Source: Nitrosomonas sp. (lineage in GTDB: Bacteria; Pseudomonadota; Gammaproteobacteria; Burkholderiales; Nitrosomonadaceae). Taken from it: DNA of 64,000 nucleotides. A program made the translations under genes and the position numbers. The stretch lies in NCBI GenBank assembly GCA_016721865.1, contig JADKHF010000042.1, positions 62,001-126,000 of the forward strand. Direction: 5' to 3'. Numbering within the stretch: the stretch's first letter is position 1; each line of letters starts with the position of its first letter. Of this stretch, positions 61,637-64,000 are shown in pieces. The notes below the pieces were generated by a model, which made no database searches, was not told where the DNA came from, and saw only the letters and a program-made list of their open reading frames with translations.

Positions 61637-62113
61637 TTAACGCAAACAGCCCCGCAAAGGGGCTGTTTGCGTTCCGCTAGAGCGGGCACATCTCATTGAC
61701 GGTTTCAACTGATCATAACGCTCATCTTCCTTTTCCTGATCTTGAATATATGCCTGACCATTTCCTCGTCCAGTCCAATCGTCGATATAAAATACCCACG
61801 AGCCCAGAAACTTTCTCCCGGAAAGTTGTTTCCTCTACCCAACTGGCGTGCTATAGCTATCGCATTTTTACCTTTAATAAAATCTACCGCATGCGGCGTC
61901 GAGTACTTGGGTGGAATACTTATGCACATGTGAATGCGATCCGGCATCAAATGGCCTTCCACAATCTTGTTTTCATTCTGATTTGCCAGATCGTGTAATA
62001 CTTCCCTTGTATGCTTCCTGAGCTTGCCAAATAGCAGTTTCTTTCGCCGCTTCGGGATAAACCATATGATATTTACAATCTCAGCGTGTATGGCTCAAAC
62101 CCTTCTTCACCAT
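61637..62113 (-). mobile_element. IS200/IS605-family transposase TnpA remnant, copy 2
   Basis: Minus strand from ATG 62113: MVKKGLSHTR, then TGA where Trp is expected, then DCKYHMV. After a frame change come PKRRKKLLFGKLRKHTREVL and EGHLMPDRIHMCISIPPKYS with the HUH-type histidines, then FWARGYFISTIGLDEEMVR. After another shift it reads YIQDQEKEDERYDQLK. Three lesions make it inactive. No TnpB is present. Confidence 0.85.
61639..61673. repeat. 15-bp hairpin, copy 2
   Basis: AACGCAAACAGCCCC and GGGGCTGTTTGCGTT with loop GCAAA, the counterpart of the hairpin at 59434. The loop differs between copies while the stem is kept, which suggests selection on structure. Confidence 0.75.
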
Positions 62114-62180
62114 GAAAAAACGCACTGTTAAATGGCCGGCTCCATAGGCAGATGGAATATCCGCATGACTGCGATGACGT

Positions 62181-64000
62181 TCATCGAGAAATTCTCCAGC
62201 AATAATGAATCCTGGCATCGCGGGAGAAATCCTCGGGGATCATTTCTCTGCTGATGTCTTCCATGACCAAGTCTTTTAGTGCTTCCTTATCCATTTTGAA
62301 ACGACGGAAATTGGTAGAGAAATATAATTTCCCGCCCACTGCGAGCAAGGCTGCGGCGTTTCGGATCAGTTGCACGTGGTCTTTCTGGATGTCGAAGATT
62401 TCGTCCATTTTCTTGGAGTTGGAGAAAGTGGGCGGATCGAGAAAGATCAGGTCGAACTGCGGTTTTGGTTTTGCGTCGGCTTGTCCGTCCAGCCATTCTA
62501 AACAATTGGCTCGTATCAGCTTGTGATTGCCGTGGATGCCGTTGAGAATGAAATTTCGTCTTGCCCAATCCAGATAGGTATTGGACATATCCACCGTGAT
62601 GCTCGACGCCGCACCGCCGATCGCCGCATGCACCGTGGCGCTACCGGTGTAGGCGAACAGATTCAGGAAGCGCTTGCCTTTGGCCTGTTGTTGAATCAGC
62701 AAACGCATCGGCCGGTGATCTAGAAACAAACCAGTGTCCAGATAATCCTCAAAATTTACCCAGAATTTGCAGCCGCCTTCTTCAACCACATGAAAGTGTC
62801 TGGAATCGCTCAGTTTTTCGTATTGATCGGTGCTTTTCTGTTTGCGGCGTATTTTTAAAAAAACTTGCCCGGCGGGAATTTCCAGTACTTTAACTATTTC
62901 TCTCAGCGCACCGGCCAGCCGTTGATTCGCTTTGGCTGGGTCGATCGTTTTCGGCGGCTCATATTCCTGAACATTGACCCAGATTCGCTCACCTTGATAC
63001 ACATCCACGGCCACCGCGTATTCCGGCAGGTCGGCATCGTATAGCCGGTAGCAATGCACTTGATTTTGTTTAACCCACCTGGTTAGTTTTTTCAGATTCT
63101 TGCGCAAGCGATTGGCGAACATTTCCGCCTGGCTGTCGGGTTGCTCGATTTGGGCGCGACGGCTGATTTGTTCGATGCGTTCTTGCTCTGATTTGGCCTT
63201 CGGTTCAAAAAGACTTTTCGTCGATCGTGAAGCGCAACAACTTGCACTCCAGTGCGCCATTGAAAAGCGTAATCGGCTTTTGCGAGCGTATTCCCAATCT
63301 GAAGCCCAGTTCCGGATTGCCGATGATCATCGCCACCTGCCAGCCAGTGAAGCGTCGTTTCAATGCTTCACCGAACTGAAGGTATAGCACGGCGGCCTGT
63401 TCTTCATCGCCCAGTCGTTCGCCATAGGGCGGGTTGCAGACGATCAAACCTTTCGGCCAGCTTTCCGCCGCGGAAGCGTCTGCAATGTCGCGTTTTTCGA
63501 TGTGTATTTTTCCTGACAACCCGGCGTTTTCGATGTGTTGCAACGCGGCGGCGACAGTATGGCGATCCTGGTCGAAGCCAACGATTACCGGCAATTGACT
63601 CAAGCCAATCTCGCGGCGTTGCTGCGCATCGTCCAGAACAGTTTGCCAGAGCGCGGTGTTGTGCTGTTTCCAGCCGAGAAAACCGAAATAATCGCGTTGT
63701 AACCCCGGTGCGATATCCCCGGCGATCAGCGCGCCTTCCACCAGCAGGGTGCCAGAACCGCACATCGGATCGAGTAGCGAGCCACCTTGCTGGGCAATTT
63801 TCGTCCAGCCTGCGCGCAGCAAAATTGCTGCTGCCAAGTTTTCCTTGATCGGCGCGGCGATGCCGATCTCGCGGTAACCACGCTTATGCGAACTTTCACC
63901 GGATAGATCCAGGCTCAACTGCGCAGTGTCGTTGTGCAGATAGACATTGATGCGGATGCTGGGACGCTCAGTATCGACTCTTGGCCGTTCATTAAACCTG
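62181..64000 (-). CDS. rlmL: 23S rRNA methyltransferase RlmKL, N-terminus outside the window, one frameshift
   Basis: Fused enzyme that makes m2G2445 (RlmL part) and m7G2069 (RlmK part) in 23S rRNA. The RlmL half runs from the window edge (63999) to about 63211: SSHKRGYREIGIAAPIKENL, LLDPMCGSGTLLVEGALIAG and IVCNPPYGERLGDEEQAAV. The frame breaks in the T-run near 63206-63211 (EKSF-FEPKAKSEQER). The RlmK half follows with RFLNLFAYTGSATVHAAIGG and LIFLDPPTFSNSKKMDEIFD, ending at 62181. The N-terminal THUMP region is beyond the window. Confidence 0.9.

Overview
The window looks like chromosome from a betaproteobacterium, most probably Nitrosomonas or a close relative. This rests on moderate GC content and on familiar families: a DUF3422 protein, a peptide-type ABC pair, a WecA/WbpM-type glycan pair, the yceD-rpmF-plsX-fabHDG-acpP-fabF-mltG cluster and a CzcCBA efflux operon. 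No database search was run. No rRNA, tRNA or CRISPR array was seen.

Layout. 1-3.8 kb: 3' part of fabI on the minus strand, then a lipoprotein binding protein and one permease of an incomplete peptide transporter. 3.9-7.0 kb: a large protein acetyltransferase (Pat/YfiQ type) interrupted by a poly-G tract, next to the remnant of a histone-deacetylase-like deacylase. 7.2-11.4 kb: a MenI-like thioesterase, a small membrane gene with an internal amber codon, a DUF3422 gene with a one-base frameshift, and sdaA with an internal ochre codon. 11.9-14.9 kb: a PAS-GGDEF-EAL protein. 15.0-22.4 kb: tpm, then a guanidine-utilisation operon led by a guanidine-I (ykkC) riboswitch (APC permease, two carboxyguanidine-deiminase-type subunits, biotin-dependent carboxylase). 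22.7-25.1 kb: an accessory patch with a cassette-like gene pair, a palindromic repeat, a MazEF-type module and a 168-bp MITE. 25.2-30.6 kb: a class V aminotransferase and surface-glycan genes. 30.6-38.7 kb: a protoglobin, a glycerophosphodiester/glycerol-3-phosphate operon, an exported ankyrin protein, YfiH, a ZIP transporter and a DUF4019 protein. 38.7-49.2 kb: a large membrane glycosyltransferase and the fatty-acid/phospholipid cluster. 49.4-56.1 kb: czc-type metal efflux. 56.5-62.1 kb: DUF2325, a degenerate EAL protein, and a tandem duplication of a secreted jelly-roll/FN3 protein; the second copy lies behind a complete c-di-GMP-I (GEMM) riboswitch, the first behind half of one. Each copy is followed by a long hairpin and an IS200-type transposase remnant. 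62.2-64.0 kb: rlmKL (partial).

How the parts connect. Guanidine would be sensed by the RNA leader, imported, carboxylated and deiminated to allophanate; the allophanate hydrolase that should finish the route is not in this window. c-di-GMP appears three times: a GGDEF-EAL enzyme, an EAL-like protein lacking its catalytic residues, and a riboswitch in front of an exported carbohydrate-binding-type protein. This suggests matrix or biofilm control.

Caveat. About twenty genes carry single-base indels or in-frame stops, including normally indispensable ones such as plsX. Together with the poly-G block inside pat, this points to base-level assembly errors as the main cause, although a few (deacylase remnant, jelly-roll copy 1, IS200 remnants) look like genuine decay.
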